From positions 1 through 10,989 of the forward strand of contig JADGAW010000057.1 in assembly GCA_015231815.1 (NCBI GenBank): a stretch of DNA of 10,989 nucleotides, given 5' to 3'. Made by a program: the position numbers and the translations under genes. Origin of the DNA: Nitrospinota bacterium (lineage in GTDB: Bacteria > Nitrospinota_A > JADGAW01). Below, piece by piece: positions 5,225 to 10,989 of the stretch (positions within the stretch are counted from its first letter, which is position 1; each line of letters opens with the position of its first letter). The notes under the pieces were generated by a model. That model was given only the letters and a program-made list of their open reading frames with translations, made no database searches and was not told where the DNA came from.

Positions 5225-6385
5225 ATGCTCAACATTAAATTAAACAAAGAAACATATCAAATCACCCCACAACAAAGAACAAGACCACCAGTTGTTCATC
5301 ATTTCTGGAGAATTGCAATTATTTTTGCACTCTTGCTTGGCTTTCCTTCCGGAATTTATCTCTGGCTTTATATTAACCATCAACTTGATGAGCTTTCCGG
5401 TTATACTTTTTTGCTTTCGGTTCATTCAACCATTCAACTATTGGGGTTTTTCGGACTTTTTATTCTGGGATTTCTTTATACCGCAGGCTATCACCTCAAT
5501 GGAGGAAGTCCAAGACCCATCAAACATATCACCTGGGTTCTTCCAGCTTTGATAACAGGAATTATACTCAAACTATATCCTCCTACAGAGGTAATTGGTA
5601 ACTCTTTTATTACCCTTGCCTTTGGTTTTACTGGCTACGTAATGCTTGTCGCTGCAAAGGAGGGAGGTTTTTCCCGACCTGCTCATTCAACGCTAACCCT
5701 TCTCGGGCTCATAACATTTTCCGTAGCTCCTTGGTTAAATTTACTTGACCCTCACATTGTCCTTTATGTTGTCCTTGGTGGACCAGTTTTATTTGTGCTT
5801 CTTGCCGGACTTCAATTGATATTTAATGTCATGAAGGGAAGTAAACTCGAAGGGCTACCCTCAAGCACCTTTGCAATACAAATTACCATAGCCTATACTC
5901 TTCTTACTGTTCACACTTTTGTTAAACCAGTCGCTCTTTACTTTATTTCCCTCTCATTTTTATTGCCTGTTGTTTATTACATCGTTAAGGTTAGACTGAT
6001 TTCAGGGATAAAATATTGTGGTCCAACTTCTTTGGCTTTGGCTTTTATTTTGGGCTTTAGCTGGCTTATTACTTCCCTCTTACTTCTTGCAATCCATGGC
6101 GGTTTTTTTATGGAAAACACCATTCATTTAATTGTTCTCGGGCAAATCTCCACCCATATTCTTGCAGTCGGAAGCAGGGTGATTGGTTTCTTTTCAGGGG
6201 AATATGTTATTGCAGAGGAAAAACTTATCGGACTCATACTGTTTTGGCAAATTGTTCCGGTTACCCGGGGGCTTGATATTCTTCTTGATTTTCCTTACTT
6301 CACCTCATGGATTACTTCTGCTGTCACTGGAATTGTTTTTGTTCTCTGGTCGTTTCTCATGTTTGCCAAAATCAGAAAGGTGTAA
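5225..6385 (+). CDS. NnrS-family integral membrane protein
   Basis: This 386-aa protein is almost entirely hydrophobic, with about 12 predicted membrane spans from residue 30 to 380. Two family-like blocks are visible: VHSTIQLLGFFGLFILGF near residue 66, matching the NnrS HAxLQLxGxxGLFxxG helix, and IHLIVLGQISTHILAVGSRV (301-320), matching the IHALxLGxxGTxxxGMxSRV helix. Histidines H67, H301 and H312 are candidate haem or metal ligands. NnrS proteins are inner-membrane haem- and copper-containing proteins that help cells tolerate nitric oxide and nitrosative stress. No NO reductase or NnrR/Dnr regulator gene is in the window, so the link to NO is by family only. The gene stands alone, divergent from the glycosyltransferase, and ends 2 bases from the convergent amrS stop. 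The start is chosen as the ATG nearest the promoter; no ribosome-binding site supports it. Confidence 0.75.
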   Translation: MLNIKLNKETYQITPQQRTRPPVVHHFWRIAIIFALLLGFPSGIYLWLYINHQLDELSGYTFLLSVHSTIQLLGFFGLFILGFLYTAGYHLNGGSPRPIKHITWVLPALITGIILKLYPPTEVIGNSFITLAFGFTGYVMLVAAKEGGFSRPAHSTLTLLGLITFSVAPWLNLLDPHIVLYVVLGGPVLFVLLAGLQLIFNVMKGSKLEGLPSSTFAIQITIAYTLLTVHTFVKPVALYFISLSFLLPVVYYIVKVRLISGIKYCGPTSLALAFILGFSWLITSLLLLAIHGGFFMENTIHLIVLGQISTHILAVGSRVIGFFSGEYVIAEEKLIGLILFWQIVPVTRGLDILLDFPYFTSWITSAVTGIVFVLWSFLMFAKIRKV

Positions 6386-6387
6386 GG

Positions 6388-7389
6388 TTAAAAAACTCCC
6401 TCCAGAGAGGTTTTACAATGGGGGCATTTATTCTCGATGAGGCGGTTAGAAATTATTTGAAAATGTAATCGTTCAATTAAGAGTTCGTTGCAATGACTAC
6501 AGAAGGTATTTTCACCTCCACCACCCGGAATATTGCCTTGATATACATATTTCAGCCCTTCCTTTAAACCAATTTCTCTAGCGTTAATTAATGTTTTCAA
6601 AGGCGTGTTGTTTGAGTCCAGCATTTTGTAGGTTGGATGAAAGGCAGAAACATGCCAGGGGATATGTTTTCCCAAACCTGCAATAAATGAAGCTATGTCC
6701 CTGAGTTCCTCAGTTGAATCATTTTTACCAGGAATGACAAGAGTGGTTATTTCCACCCAAATATTTTTTTCGATAAAGAGCTCAATATTTTTCAAAACCT
6801 TATTTACGTCAACCCCGCCGCAGACTTTTTTGTAGAATTTTTTTGAAAATGATTTCAGGTCGATATTTGCCCCATGAATAAGCCCTTCCATTTCATTCAG
6901 TAATTCCGAACTTTCATACCCGTTGGTTACAAAGATGTTTTTTAAACCTGCTTTTGCTCCAATTTTAGCTGTTTCAAGGGCTGTCTCAGCATAAATTGTT
7001 GGTTCTGAATAGGTATAGGAAAGAGAACTGCATCTATATTTTTCAGCTAACTGAAGAATAAGGTTAAAGTCTTTTATTTCATCAGTTGATTCATTAAACT
7101 GTTGAGAGGTTTGCCAGTTCTGGCAGTTCTGACAACTAAAGTTACATCCCTGACACGCAATGGAAAAAGAAAAAGAGCCGGGCTGAAAATGAAATAAAGG
7201 CTTTTTTTCCACAGGGTCAGGACTCAATGCCACAACTTTTCCGTAGTTTAAGGAAAAAAGTTTTCCATCAATGTTTTGTCGAACAGAACAAATCCCTTTT
7301 TGATTATTCTTCAGGATGCACCTGAACTCGCAGAGGGTGCATTCTACTTTGCCGTCGGAATGCTGTTTATAATAAGGAGATTCTTTCAT
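6388..7389 (-). CDS. amrS: AmmeMemoRadiSam system radical SAM enzyme AmrS
   Basis: The 333-aa protein carries the radical SAM cluster motif CNFSCQNC (C82, C86, C89; CX3CX2C) preceded by the typical FHFQPGSFSFSIACQG. An N-terminal cysteine set (C17, C20, C24, C34, in CTLCEFRC and GICSVR) and a C-terminal zinc-ribbon-like set (C297, C300, C322, C325) frame the barrel. Later blocks LSYTYSEPTIY, ANIDLKSF and WHVSAFHPTYKM are characteristic of AmrS, formerly grouped with pyruvate formate-lyase activases. The family usually pairs with AMMECR1 and Memo proteins in a conserved three-part system whose reaction I do not know. Neither partner is in this window, so here amrS is separated from them or they lie elsewhere. 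All cysteines are intact. It is divergent from the 71-aa membrane protein gene and overlaps nothing. The ribosome-binding site is weak. Confidence 0.92.
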   Translation of the reverse strand: MKESPYYKQHSDGKVECTLCEFRCILKNNQKGICSVRQNIDGKLFSLNYGKVVALSPDPVEKKPLFHFQPGSFSFSIACQGCNFSCQNCQNWQTSQQFNESTDEIKDFNLILQLAEKYRCSSLSYTYSEPTIYAETALETAKIGAKAGLKNIFVTNGYESSELLNEMEGLIHGANIDLKSFSKKFYKKVCGGVDVNKVLKNIELFIEKNIWVEITTLVIPGKNDSTEELRDIASFIAGLGKHIPWHVSAFHPTYKMLDSNNTPLKTLINAREIGLKEGLKYVYQGNIPGGGGENTFCSHCNELLIERLHFQIISNRLIENKCPHCKTSLEGVF

Positions 7390-7428
7390 GTATCATCTTT
7401 CTGACAGTATTGATGGTCTTTTTACGAT

Positions 7429-7434
7429 TATAAT
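7429..7434 (+). promoter_or_regulatory. Candidate -10 element of the 71-aa membrane protein gene
   Basis: A perfect TATAAT lies 29 bases before the ATG at 7464. A CTGACA (7401-7406) would be a good -35 but is 22 bases away, too far for normal sigma-70 use. The box sits in the 74-bp divergent gap shared with amrS. Confidence 0.4.
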
Positions 7435-7463
7435 AGCATTTTATTTACAATAGTGAATTCATT

Positions 7464-7679
7464 ATGAAAGTTGTTGTTGGAACGGTTATTGTCCTCGTTA
7501 TTCTTGTAATTACTATTAAGTTTGTTGAACCAGTTAATGATTTTGCAAGAACACATTTCCCTGAACCTATTCTTTCCCTTCTTGGAGAAAAGCCTAAAGG
7601 TATTATTGAAAAAAGCTTAGACAAGGTTGAAAAAGGACTTGAAGATATGGGTGATGCAATCGAAGATGCTTTTAAGTAA
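7464..7679 (+). CDS. Small single-span membrane protein of unknown function
   Basis: The 71-aa product begins with one membrane segment (about residues 3-18, VVVGTVIVLVILVITI) right at the start codon. A short middle region with prolines and a histidine follows (about 19-44), then a charged, helix-forming tail (about 45-71: IIEKSLDKVEKGLEDMGDAI) with i/i+3/i+4 spaced hydrophobic residues typical of an amphipathic helix. The protein is therefore probably anchored in the inner membrane with a helix that could bind a partner or the membrane surface. I do not recognise a family. A TATAAT box 29 bases upstream, codon use like its neighbours and lack of overlap with other genes argue that it is real, although no Shine-Dalgarno sequence is present. 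It stands between amrS and the 3' end of fliK. Confidence 0.55.
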   Translation: MKVVVGTVIVLVILVITIKFVEPVNDFARTHFPEPILSLLGEKPKGIIEKSLDKVEKGLEDMGDAIEDAFK

Positions 7680-7766
7680 AGGCAACTTCTCTTTAATAAA
7701 TGTGTATGATTGCTGCTTAAACTAAGGATCACTTTTTTTGAACATCTTTTGCAGTAACATGTAGCC

Positions 7767-9392
7767 TTATACCTTAAAGTCGAGGAGAGAGTTTTCCACA
7801 TATTTCCCTTGAAGTTGTTCAGAGTTGTCTGGTTCCTGAATGCTCTCTTCTGGCACTACCTTAACTCCAATTGCAGCCTTAATGCCCAGAGCTTCCAAAG
7901 TATCTGATAAACCATGAAGGTTTTGTCTCAACATTTCTGCACTTTCTTCTCTGGAAACAAGTATTGAACCATTAAATGTTTTTCCAGTAAGCATTCCGTC
8001 CATTCGCACTTTACCAAGGTTGCTGAGTTGAAGAAAAAAGCCAACAGTTATAACGTCAGGTTTTCCCTCATTTCCTGATTTTTTTCTTTTGTACTGAAGC
8101 ACAGCATTTTTTACATCCTCATTAACCATAAAGGGAATTTGGAAAATCATCGTATTGTCCCGTTCCTTTGAAGCATGGTTTAAAACCTGATTGAGTTCAA
8201 TATTGTTGATTTTCGAGGTAATTTCTCTTTGCAGATTATTAACATTGTCCAAAACATTTTTAGGAAGATTTAATGATTTGTCCTGTGATAGGTTTTGCAG
8301 CTCCCCGTTAAGCTTAAGAAGGTTCCCTTTAAGGTCGTTAATTATTGCATTTACCGCCTTTTGAGGAGAACCGTTACGAATTAAATCGGCAATTTTTTTT
8401 TCCAGTTGCATTCCTGAATCTTTAATGGCATCAATTATTGCCTGTTTTGATACCTTTTGCTCAGGGTTAAGGGTTATATTTTTTATAACATTTTCTGTCG
8501 AGGATGTTAAATCCTTGATTATTGAAGCTACTTTTGAATGACTGAGGAGTTGTTTAACATTAAGGGTTTGGGATGTATTGTCTCGTATATTCCCTAACAG
8601 AGATGTTTCCTCATATTTACCATTGCTAAAAACCGGTGAAGTCACAGAAGCGAAAAACTTCCCCCCTGTATTAGGTTGTACCTGAACCTGAACAGATGCA
8701 GATGCAGATGCAGATGCAGATGCAGATGCAGATGCAGATGCAGATGATTTTCCTTCACCACTACTATTATTATTGCTATTGAGAATTGTTTCAGGATTTT
8801 TTTCAGGGCTGTTGATATTTATGGGTATTTTAAGTGTATTAGCACCTCCGACAGTTGTGTTCATAGGGGTTTTGCCTGTCCCAACACTTCCGTTTGATGT
8901 GATGATGATGCTTTTACTTCCTAAAGTACTTTCATTATTTGTAATTATAGGGGGTTTGTTTGTGACTGTTCCTCCATCTTTTGGAGCATGTACCTGTTTG
9001 AGGAATGTTTTAAGCCATTTAACGGTTTCAGCGACCTTTTCCTTATTGCCAATGAGGCTTTTAATTTCCTTTGTCAGTTTATTTTCAAGGGTTTTTTCAT
9101 CGGTAAAGAAACTTTTAAGCTTTATTTCCGGTGTAAGTGACTCAACAAAGGCCTTAAAAACTTCCCCCTGCTTAAGCATAAGGTTGGTTAAGGCAGTAAA
9201 TTTTTGACCATTGAAATTGACCAGAGTTCTGTTGGCATCTATCTGTTGTTCCACTCGAACAGTAATAATATCACCTACTGCAAGCCTTTGGTTTTGTTGA
9301 GGGGTTTCCTGCGGCTCTTTAACCTGACCCGTTATAGGTCGTTGAATTTCTTTTACGGGAACTTGTTGGGGAGGTAGGTTTTGTGCTTTCAC
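7767..9392 (-). CDS. fliK: Flagellar hook-length control protein FliK-like
   Basis: FliK sets flagellar hook length and switches the export apparatus from hook to filament substrates. The C-terminal part (about residues 410-515) has the Flg_hook pattern: VGFFLQLSNLGKVRMDGML, then SREESAEMLRQNLHGLSDTLEALGIKA. The N-terminal block (about 40-95: LAVGDIITVRVEQQI, then GQKFTALTNLMLKQGEVFKAFVE) is the small beta domain found in deltaproteobacterial FliK-like proteins. Between them is a long, low-complexity Ser/Thr/Asn/Gly-rich linker with eight Ser-Ala repeats at about 217-235, then a helical region (about 270-400). At 541 aa it is longer than E. coli FliK (about 375-405 aa). The start codon is GTG without a ribosome-binding site; in-frame stops lie upstream. 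It follows the 105-aa gene by 63 bases and is probably cotranscribed with it. Other flagellar genes would be expected outside the window. Confidence 0.82.
   Translation of the reverse strand: MKAQNLPPQQVPVKEIQRPITGQVKEPQETPQQNQRLAVGDIITVRVEQQIDANRTLVNFNGQKFTALTNLMLKQGEVFKAFVESLTPEIKLKSFFTDEKTLENKLTKEIKSLIGNKEKVAETVKWLKTFLKQVHAPKDGGTVTNKPPIITNNESTLGSKSIIITSNGSVGTGKTPMNTTVGGANTLKIPININSPEKNPETILNSNNNSSGEGKSSASASASASASASASASVQVQVQPNTGGKFFASVTSPVFSNGKYEETSLLGNIRDNTSQTLNVKQLLSHSKVASIIKDLTSSTENVIKNITLNPEQKVSKQAIIDAIKDSGMQLEKKIADLIRNGSPQKAVNAIINDLKGNLLKLNGELQNLSQDKSLNLPKNVLDNVNNLQREITSKINNIELNQVLNHASKERDNTMIFQIPFMVNEDVKNAVLQYKRKKSGNEGKPDVITVGFFLQLSNLGKVRMDGMLTGKTFNGSILVSREESAEMLRQNLHGLSDTLEALGIKAAIGVKVVPEESIQEPDNSEQLQGKYVENSLLDFKV
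8695..8742 (-). repeat. Eight tandem copies of a hexanucleotide inside fliK
   Basis: GATGCA is repeated eight times without a mismatch on the plus strand. Read on the coding minus strand it gives TCTGCA codon pairs, encoding (Ser-Ala)8. An imperfect (Val-Gln)3 tract follows immediately. Because the unit is six bases, slippage would add or remove Ser-Ala pairs without a frameshift. Confidence 0.95.
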
Positions 9393-9455
9393 AAGAATGT
9401 TTATTAAAGTTTAATTTACTCTATTTTTCTCATTTCACGAGAATTACCCCCACAT

Positions 9456-9773
9456 TTATACCTCAATATTTATACTGATACCATGAGCTCTTTCAGCATC
9501 TGCTTTTTTTCTGGCGAGTTCTTTTAACTCTTCTTCCCTATTTTTCTTTTGAGCTTCTTCCCGTTCTTCTTTACCTTTATCATCTTTGGCATGATGGGAG
9601 TCATTGCTTTCTTCTGTCTCTGAAACATTGAGCCTTTTTTGTTCAAGAGCCTCAATAGTTGCAGCAAATGCTGCTTGTCCCTCGTGTTGAGGATGGTTTT
9701 GCAGTGCCTGCTGAACTTTCTCAACTTTAGAGGAATGTAAGAGATTTAGCTGAATACCATGTAAATTTGTCAT
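9456..9773 (-). CDS. Small charged flagellar-cluster protein of unknown role
   Basis: The 105-aa protein begins HGIQLNLLHSSKVEKVQQALQNHP, then AFAATIEALEQKRLNVSETEE. This N-terminal pattern (hydrophobic start, SxxVExVQQxxQ, FAxxxxxxxExxxxxVxxTEE) resembles small proteins I recall next to fliK in flagellar clusters of anaerobic bacteria; their function is unknown to me. The second half (about 55-95) is dominated by Glu, Lys and Arg and should be a long helix or coiled coil, ending in a short hydrophobic tail (GISINIEV). AAGGTGG about 10 bases upstream of the ATG is a reasonable ribosome-binding site. The position directly before fliK, 63 bases away on the same strand, supports a flagellar assembly role such as an export accessory or chaperone, which is inference. 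An out-of-frame 66-codon lysine-rich frame inside it is a shadow. Confidence 0.65.
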   Translation of the reverse strand: MTNLHGIQLNLLHSSKVEKVQQALQNHPQHEGQAAFAATIEALEQKRLNVSETEESNDSHHAKDDKGKEEREEAQKKNREEELKELARKKADAERAHGISINIEV

Positions 9774-9807
9774 GACAAGCCACCACCTTCTTAATAAACC
9801 TTATTCG

Positions 9808-9859
9808 GTTAGGTGTTGAGGGAAAGCAATAGAATTACATCTATAAATTAACACCTAAC
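9808..9859 (-). other. Long two-tier hairpin between the exported-protein gene and the 105-aa gene
   Basis: GTTAGGTGTT (9808-9817) and AACACCTAAC (9850-9859) are perfect 10-bp reverse complements, extendable to 12 with one G-T pair. Inside the loop ATAGA (9829-9833) pairs with TCTAT (9840-9844) around a 6-base loop. The structure starts six bases after the TAG stop of the upstream gene. No T-run follows on either strand, so a processing or stability element, or a protein site, fits better than an intrinsic terminator. Confidence 0.5.
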
Positions 9860-9865
9860 ACATAC

Positions 9866-10369
9866 CTATTTTGATTCCTTTTTCGGCTTCTTTTTGGGAA
9901 ACCTTAAGTCCTTAGGGTCAACATCAGCAGCACTTTTCTTTTTTGGTTTTTTCCAGGAGATAATTGTGCCATCCTCCAGTTCATGATATTTAACTTTTCC
10001 GTACCTTTTAACTTTTGCCTTTACTTTTACGATGGAATCTCGACCTATTTTCTCCAGCTTCTCTTTCTCAGACCTTTCGAGAACAATAATGACGTTTCTT
10101 GGCAATGCATCTGCTCCCATATCCAGAGTAATGGAAATTCTTGAATAATGAATGAACTTCCCCTGCATTCTTCCTTTCCAAACGACCGTCTTTCCAGTTA
10201 ATTTCTTAATAAGCGCATCTTTTTTCTTAATAGAATATTTGCTTCTACTGCCAAAAATTTTATTAAACTTATTAAATGAAATTGCCCCTGCAGCATGAAC
10301 AAAAGAGGGAGCGATAAAACAGAAAACGACCAATAATACGGTACTCTTAATAAAAATCCCTATCTTCAT
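9866..10369 (-). CDS. Exported basic protein with OB-fold-like core, unknown function
   Basis: The 167-aa protein has a clear Sec signal peptide: a lysine start, a hydrophobic core at 9-21 and a likely signal peptidase I site after VHA (residue 26). The mature part contains a beta-rich block, KTVVWKGRMQGKFI (about 60-73), then ISITLDMG, NVIIVLERSEKEKLEKIG and DSIVKVKAKVKRYG. The alternation of strands with a central helix resembles an OB-fold of the tRNA_anti-like type seen in small periplasmic proteins. The last 30 residues are extremely lysine-rich (KKPKKKSAADVDPKD, KKKPKKESK). Such a cationic tail in the periplasm could bind peptidoglycan, lipopolysaccharide or nucleic acid; this is inference. 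It lies 92 bases upstream of the flagellar-type 105-aa gene on the same strand, with the hairpin between them. I cannot name a family. Confidence 0.7.
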   Translation of the reverse strand: MKIGIFIKSTVLLVVFCFIAPSFVHAAGAISFNKFNKIFGSRSKYSIKKKDALIKKLTGKTVVWKGRMQGKFIHYSRISITLDMGADALPRNVIIVLERSEKEKLEKIGRDSIVKVKAKVKRYGKVKYHELEDGTIISWKKPKKKSAADVDPKDLRFPKKKPKKESK

Positions 10370-10400
10370 TGTTTTAATCCCATTATGTTAAAATTTGCCA

Positions 10401-10472
10401 TTACCTGTTTCGGCAAGAACTAAGAGTAAGAAATTCATATCGACTTGCTTATATTATAATTTTTACCTGTTT
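10401..10472. repeat. Direct repeat TTACCTGTTT in the divergent intergenic region
   Basis: TTACCTGTTT occurs at 10401-10410 and again at 10463-10472, each followed two to three bases later by GCAA. ACAGGT at 10509-10514 gives an inverted half-site. The copies flank the -10 box at 10455-10460. Spaced repeats around a promoter between divergent genes are candidate regulator sites; the rest of the 190-bp gap shows no gene. Confidence 0.35.
10455..10460 (+). promoter_or_regulatory. Candidate -10 element of the acidic repeat-protein gene
   Basis: A perfect TATAAT in ATATTATAATTT would give a leader of about 90 bases before the ATG at 10560. The hexamer 17 bases upstream (AATTCA) is a poor -35. 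One of the TTACCTGTTT repeats begins three bases downstream of the box, across the expected start of transcription. Confidence 0.4.
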
Positions 10473-10559
10473 TATGCAATCACCGATATAGCATATTTAT
10501 CTGTTTTTACAGGTCAATTTAAACCTTTTTGAACAGATTAGCAAATTTTCTATAAAAAT

Positions 10560-10989
10560 ATGACTAAAGATTCTTCAACAAATGATGAAAATGGCTTTTT
10601 TCCTCTTGATGAAGAGGAAGAAAAGCAAAAAGGTAAAAGTCGAACAGATAAAGACCCTGAAGAACTCTTTCCTCTTGATGATGACGAGGAAACTTCTGAA
10701 GCTGATTCTTCAGATGACGATTATCCTCTTCCCTTTGACGATACTCCAGAAACATTACCTGAATATTCACCTCTTGAGGAAACATCTACCGTAACAGGTT
10801 CAGAGACGAACAACTCCTTAGATGAAGAAGACGACTACCCTCTTGACTTTCATGATGATGACAACGATGAAAAAGCTTCTGATTTTTTCCCTTTAGATGA
10901 GGAGGAAGAAGGGAAAAAAGATAAACCTGAGGCAAAGGAACTCTTTCCTCTTGATGATGACGAAGAACAAGATACAGATGATGATTATC
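10560..10989 (+). CDS. Highly acidic repeat protein with recurrent [F/Y]PLD motifs, 5' part (runs off window end)
   Basis: An ATG at 10560 opens a frame that stays open for 143 codons to the window edge. The product is rich in Asp and Glu and almost free of hydrophobic residues except in a recurring motif: FFPLDEEEE (13-21), LFPLDDDEE (36-44), DDYPLPFDD (53-61), YSPLEE (69-74), DYPLDFHDD (92-100), FFPLDEEEE (109-117) and LFPLDDDEE (128-136). The pair FFPLDEEEE...LFPLDDDEE recurs about 96 residues later, so there is a higher-order duplication. Such a chain should be disordered, with aromatic-Pro-Leu-acid motifs as short docking sites. There is no signal peptide, membrane span or recognisable domain so far, and a folded C-terminal domain could lie beyond the window. 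Codon use matches neighbouring genes. No Shine-Dalgarno sequence precedes the ATG. Function unknown. Confidence 0.75.
   Translation, partial: MTKDSSTNDENGFFPLDEEEEKQKGKSRTDKDPEELFPLDDDEETSEADSSDDDYPLPFDDTPETLPEYSPLEETSTVTGSETNNSLDEEDDYPLDFHDDDNDEKASDFFPLDEEEEGKKDKPEAKELFPLDDDEEQDTDDDY

Noticed and set aside
5292..5552. Plus-strand frames overlapping the NnrS-like gene (also 6183-6440)
   Set aside because: They are out-of-frame readings of a hydrophobic gene, containing many Phe/Leu codons by composition; no frameshift is needed to explain the NnrS-like protein.
6399..6410. Possible bidirectional terminator CCTC-CAGA-GAGG followed by TTTT at the NnrS/amrS junction
   Set aside because: The stem is only 4 bp, needs a bulge to extend, and lies in the amrS coding end; too weak to call.
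7445..7801. 118-codon minus-strand frame across the 71-aa gene and the end of fliK
   Set aside because: It is antisense to the small membrane gene, overlaps fliK out of frame, and its Ser/Leu/Ile-rich composition shows no domain.
8695..8742. CRISPR-like or other regular repeat array
   Set aside because: The repeat is a simple coding hexanucleotide without spacers; it is a microsatellite inside fliK.
8773..9207. 144-codon plus-strand frame encoding a hydrophobic protein
   Set aside because: It lies wholly antisense to the Ser/Asn/Thr-rich linker and N-terminal part of fliK; its hydrophobicity is the expected by-product of reading such codons on the other strand, and it has no ribosome-binding site or promoter.
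10564..10794. Frames on both strands (10564-10785 minus and 10582-10794 plus) over the acidic repeat gene
   Set aside because: They are shadows: the repetitive Asp/Glu codons read out of frame give Lys/Met/Leu- or Gln/His-rich nonsense, while the 10560 frame carries the repeated motif.

Overview
The window is AT-rich (roughly 35-37% GC by eye) and densely coded. It looks like the chromosome of a flagellated, diderm, probably anaerobic or microaerophilic bacterium of the Desulfobacterota (deltaproteobacterial) type. The clues are a short-form ThiC, a sigma-54 enhancer-binding protein, an MltD-like lytic transglycosylase, a NnrS-family membrane protein, an AmmeMemoRadiSam radical SAM enzyme and a FliK-type hook-length protein. 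The phylum assignment is inference from gene content; there is no rRNA or tRNA gene to anchor it.

Left part (1-3879): the N-terminal part of a lytic transglycosylase leaves the window on the minus strand. It diverges from thiC over a 196-bp region that holds a good minus-strand promoter and a palindrome. thiC is followed by a sigma-54 activator without a sensor domain and then by a Nudix hydrolase of ADP-ribose pyrophosphatase type.

Middle (3957-7679): a small gene of the kind found next to nucleotidyltransferase genes overlaps a nucleotidyltransferase cut off after its GGFAVGY motif. The cut falls where a convergent family-2-like glycosyltransferase gene ends, so this looks like a broken toxin-antitoxin-like module. 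A NnrS-like membrane protein follows, with its promoter almost on top of its start codon. It ends 2 bp from the convergent amrS gene. A 71-aa single-span membrane peptide comes next.

Right part (7767-10989): three minus-strand genes lie in a row: a basic exported protein, a small charged protein of flagellar-cluster type, and fliK. fliK carries an eightfold in-frame hexanucleotide repeat, and a long hairpin sits between the first two genes. Diverging from them is the start of an extremely acidic protein built on repeated [F/Y]PLD motifs, which runs off the window and is the least explained item here.

The genes do not form one pathway. The clearest functional unit is the flagellar pair (9773-7767). 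Most start codons lack a good Shine-Dalgarno sequence. No gap exceeds 200 bp. No tRNA, rRNA, CRISPR array or complete insertion sequence was seen.
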